Assembly: GCA_038230975.1 (NCBI GenBank)
Contig: JBBRMF010000253.1
Coordinates: 1 to 7,489, forward strand
Direction: 5' to 3'
DNA length: 7,489 nt
Origin: JANXVV01 sp038230975
GTDB taxonomy: Bacteria; Planctomycetota; Phycisphaerae; Tepidisphaerales; Tepidisphaeraceae
Made by a program: the position numbers and the translations under genes
In this document: piece after piece, positions 5,676 through 7,489 of the stretch
Layout of the letters: every line of letters starts with the position of its first letter
Position numbering within the stretch: position 1 is the stretch's first letter
Notes under the pieces: model-generated
Databases searched by the model: none
What the model saw: only the letters and a program-made list of their open reading frames with translations
What the model was told of the DNA's origin: nothing

Positions 5676-6455
5676 ATGCGACGAATACTCACTGTGGTTC
5701 TTGCCGGTTCACTTGCCATCCCATTGATGGCTCCTCAAGCTTCTCCGGCGGCTTCCAGCGTGGCGACGCGGGCTCGCCGATCTGTTTTGGATCAGGTCAT
5801 CCCCGACGTCAAATTCACCAATGTGGCGCTGAAAGACGCGATCGAATTTTTACGCGACGTCACCGGTGTGAATTTCCATGTGAATTGGAAGGCGATTGAA
5901 GCCGCCGGGGTGTCGCAAGATACCAACGTCAACATGCGGCTTCGCGAAGTCCCCTTTCGAAAAGCGCTCGGACTGCTGTTGAATGAAGCGGGTGCCGGAA
6001 CCGCGTTGACCTACTATTTCGATCAAAATGTTCTGGAAGTAACCACCCGCGAACTGGCAGATAAGGAAATGTTCACGCGGGTCTATTCGGTCGAGGATTT
6101 GGTTCTTGACGTGCCCGACTTCACCGAAGCGCCAGATTTAAGCCTTGTCGCCTCATCGACGGGAGGCAGCAAAGGCGGTGGAGGCGGTAGCGGTGGAGGT
6201 GGCGGCGGAGGGAGTGGCGGCGGTGGAGGCGGAAGCGGGATTTTCGGGAACAGTAATTCCAACACTTCAAACCAGGACAAACATAAATCGAAGATCGAGC
6301 GAGGCGAAGATCTGGTTACGCTCGTCCGCGAAACGGTATTCCCAGACGTATGGCGAGAAAATGGTGGAAACGCCAGCGTTCGTTACTTCAACGGACAACT
6401 CATCGTCACCGCGTCCCGTTCGGTTCACGAGGCGATCGGTGGCGCAGCCGACTGA
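5676..6455 (+). CDS. Secreted protein with STN/secretin-N-like domain and long glycine linker
   Basis: This 259-residue protein starts with a Sec-type signal peptide (MRRILTVVLAGSLAIPLMAP, cut near the SPA at 23-25). Residues about 40-128 (VIPDVKFTNVALKDAIEFLRDVTGVNFHVNW, then NMRLREVPFRKALGLLLNEAG, then YYFDQNVLEVTTREL) have the layout of the short STN/secretin N-terminal domain. A linker at about 163-188 is almost pure Gly with Ser. A smaller C-terminal domain (about 205-250: EDLVTLVRETVFPDVWRENGG, VRYFNGQLIVTA) has the helix-strand pattern that in my recollection commonly follows such domains in planctomycete proteins. No secretin channel is present, so a periplasmic or surface role is likely but unknown. 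ATG 5676 has GGAG five bases upstream; an earlier in-frame ATG at 5649 would spoil the signal peptide. The 3' end overlaps the convergent nuclease-like gene by 31 bases, and the terminal SVHEAIGGAAD may be slightly shortened compared with relatives. Confidence 0.85.
   Translation: MRRILTVVLAGSLAIPLMAPQASPAASSVATRARRSVLDQVIPDVKFTNVALKDAIEFLRDVTGVNFHVNWKAIEAAGVSQDTNVNMRLREVPFRKALGLLLNEAGAGTALTYYFDQNVLEVTTRELADKEMFTRVYSVEDLVLDVPDFTEAPDLSLVASSTGGSKGGGGGSGGGGGGGSGGGGGGSGIFGNSNSNTSNQDKHKSKIERGEDLVTLVRETVFPDVWRENGGNASVRYFNGQLIVTASRSVHEAIGGAAD
6162..6239 (+). repeat. Low-complexity GGN repeat coding a Gly/Ser linker
   Basis: About 78 bases of GGT/GGC/GGA codons interrupted by AGC or AGT code the linker of the STN-domain protein. 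The run is imperfect at the codon level, as expected for a tract selected as protein but free to expand or shrink by slippage. Confidence 0.85.
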
Positions 6456-7123
6456 GGCGCAAACACCACCTGGGGTTTAATCGATCTGATTCTCTCAGCC
6501 AGATTCCTCTGCTGGGAGAACAGCTCTCGGTTCACGGAATTAATCGCCCGGTCATCCGCTCGGTAAATATCTCCCGTCAGCGTCCGGGCAATGGCGGATT
6601 CGACATATTCCGTCCTCGCACATTCCTGCCAATCCGCGCGGACCACCACATTAATCCCCGATTCGCTGAAGCTCAGCATTCCCCAACGAGGCGGTAGATC
6701 CTTTTTCTGAAGCATGCCCGCCGGGGCAAGAATGTAATGCAGGTTGGCCATCGGTTGAAGCAAACAACTTTTGAATTTTCCCAGCCCAACCGCCTGACGC
6801 AATTCGTTTATCTTTGCCCGATTCTTTTTGACTTTGAAATTGCGCTTGCGTTCCATCAGGCAAAGCTGCATCTGCCCGTCTTCGGATTGATCGCGCAGAA
6901 AATCCCCTCGCGATGCCTTGCACTCGATAAAGCAAGTCTGTTGTACTTCACGCTGAACGGAAAGGTAATTGTGATACGCGCGGAACAACCCCGTTCCCAC
7001 CGCATCAATGATTCCCAGCGGGCGCAAGCGAACCTCCGCGGCGATGCACCGGTAACCCATCCGGAACAACCAACGACAACCTTCTTTTTTTAGCGTTTTA
7101 TGAAGTTCGGTCTCTCCGGGCAC
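6425..7123 (-). CDS. PD-(D/E)XK nuclease-like protein, MmcB-like
   Basis: This 232-residue protein (GTG start) shows a restriction-endonuclease-like plan. An N-terminal helix (ETELHKTLKKEGCRWLFRMGY) leads to AAEVRLRPLGIIDAVG with D40. CFIECKASRGDFLRD then carries E68-x-K70, followed by a basic helical stretch (ERKRNFKVKKNRAK, about 91-104) and NLHYILAPAGMLQKKDLPPRWGML (about 128-150). D40 with E68-x-K70 matches the metal-binding D...ExK core. The xECKASRGDFLRD segment and the later strand with a GxL after a short loop resemble MmcB-family DNA repair proteins (Pfam MmcB). This is recalled similarity, not a search. The DNA substrate is unknown. The start at 7123 is favoured because AAAGGAG lies five bases upstream; the GTG at 7129 has no spacing. 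No partner gene is adjacent, and the 3' end overlaps the convergent STN gene. Confidence 0.8.
   Translation of the reverse strand: MPGETELHKTLKKEGCRWLFRMGYRCIAAEVRLRPLGIIDAVGTGLFRAYHNYLSVQREVQQTCFIECKASRGDFLRDQSEDGQMQLCLMERKRNFKVKKNRAKINELRQAVGLGKFKSCLLQPMANLHYILAPAGMLQKKDLPPRWGMLSFSESGINVVVRADWQECARTEYVESAIARTLTGDIYRADDRAINSVNRELFSQQRNLAERIRSIKPQVVFAPQSAAPPIAS
6490..6520 (+). terminator. Possible 3'-end hairpin of the STN-protein transcript
   Basis: TTCTCTCAGC (6490-6499) pairs over all ten positions with GCTGGGAGAA (6511-6520), with one T-G wobble, around an 11-base loop. It begins 35 bases after the STN gene stop and lies inside the nuclease-like gene on the other strand. No U-tract follows, so it may stabilise the 3' end or work with another terminator; it could be coding coincidence. 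Confidence 0.3.
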
Positions 7124-7324
7124 GGGCACTCCTTTGCCGGTAATCGTTGACCGAGAGTATCCTGATGCTCCATTGCCCTGACACTCCTATCCGGCAATGC
7201 CGCATCACGTTGTCGACGGAATGTAAATCCTACGAATCGCAACTTCAAACGCAATGGGCTACATTCAATCGGAATAAGAAAGACTCTGTTCAATCGCCCG
7301 CTTGATCCCTAGAATTGCGTCCCA

Positions 7325-7489
7325 ATGAGCCAGTACCCCAATCCTCAGCAACCACATTTCCCCATGCCGCCGACGGGATATCCACCGTTTGCGTACCCGC
7401 CAGGGCAGGCGCCAATCGACCCGATGGCACCGGCACGTCGGGCATCGATGCTCATGTTTATTCTCGGGGGTTTGACGACAGCATTGGGG
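7325..7489 (+). CDS. Proline-rich membrane protein, partial (N-terminus only)
   Basis: An ATG at 7325 opens 55 codons that run off the right edge without a stop. The first 36 or so residues are rich in Pro, Tyr, Gln and Gly (MSQYPNPQQPHFPMPPTGYP, YPPGQAPIDPMAPARR) and should be disordered and cytoplasmic. A hydrophobic stretch, SMLMFILGGLTTALG, begins after the Arg pair and is probably the first membrane segment. This plan is common among small planctomycete membrane proteins of unknown function. No clear ribosome site precedes the ATG (upstream GAATTGCGTCCCA). The 201-base gap before it (7124-7324) shows no other convincing gene or strong promoter. What the full protein does cannot be told. 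Confidence 0.65.
   Translation, partial: MSQYPNPQQPHFPMPPTGYPPFAYPPGQAPIDPMAPARRASMLMFILGGLTTALG

Noticed and set aside
6083..6280. Polyproline protein on the minus strand
   Set aside because: It is the reverse complement of the Gly-linker codons, with no separate start signal.
7090..7293. 67-codon minus-strand frame upstream of the nuclease-like gene
   Set aside because: It overlaps the ribosome site and start of the nuclease-like gene and has no recognisable features.
1..7489. CRISPR array, mobile element, tRNA or rRNA, or phage/defence island
   Set aside because: No regularly spaced repeats, transposase or integrase motifs, terminal repeats or RNA-gene folds were seen on either strand by reading.

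Overview
The window looks like a chromosomal stretch from a member of the Planctomycetota, probably a Phycisphaerae-like lineage. This is inferred from gene types, not from a marker gene. The clues are a Tat-exported Gfo/Idh/MocA oxidoreductase ending in REYRKGWTL, a membrane-anchored TPR-like protein opening with an RHELQENEL motif, a short secreted protein with an STN-like domain, and a TatA with a Pro/Thr-rich tail. I see no tRNA, rRNA, CRISPR array, insertion sequence or phage gene.

Layout. Bases 1-734 (minus) hold a partial gene running off the left edge; it resembles LmeA/DUF2993-type lipid-binding proteins but has no visible signal peptide. Upstream of it on the same strand is a small cold-shock protein (863-1066) with its own intrinsic terminator. 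Divergent from that are two plus-strand genes: a TPR-like membrane protein (1252-2100) and an RluA/RluD-family pseudouridine synthase (2191-3279). A terminator hairpin separates them from the convergent Gfo/Idh/MocA gene (3367-4869, minus). A roughly 317-base divergent intergenic region carries a palindrome on the oxidoreductase side and a good sigma-70-type promoter on the tatA side (tatA 5187-5507). A strong terminator follows tatA and lies only about 34 bases before a secreted STN-domain protein with a long glycine linker (5676-6455). That gene overlaps tail-to-tail by 31 bases with a PD-(D/E)XK nuclease-like gene (6425-7123, minus). The right edge holds the start of a proline-rich membrane protein (7325 onward).

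Functional links. Most genes are singly transcribed housekeeping or envelope genes. The one plausible link is tatA, a component of the twin-arginine export pore, lying divergent to a gene whose product carries a twin-arginine signal. The TPR-like protein and the pseudouridine synthase may be co-transcribed.

I found no convincing previously undescribed multi-gene system. The items most worth a second look are the nuclease-like orphan and its overlap, the Gly-linker STN protein with a terminator in its leader, the palindrome upstream of the oxidoreductase, and the signal-less lipid-binding-like protein.
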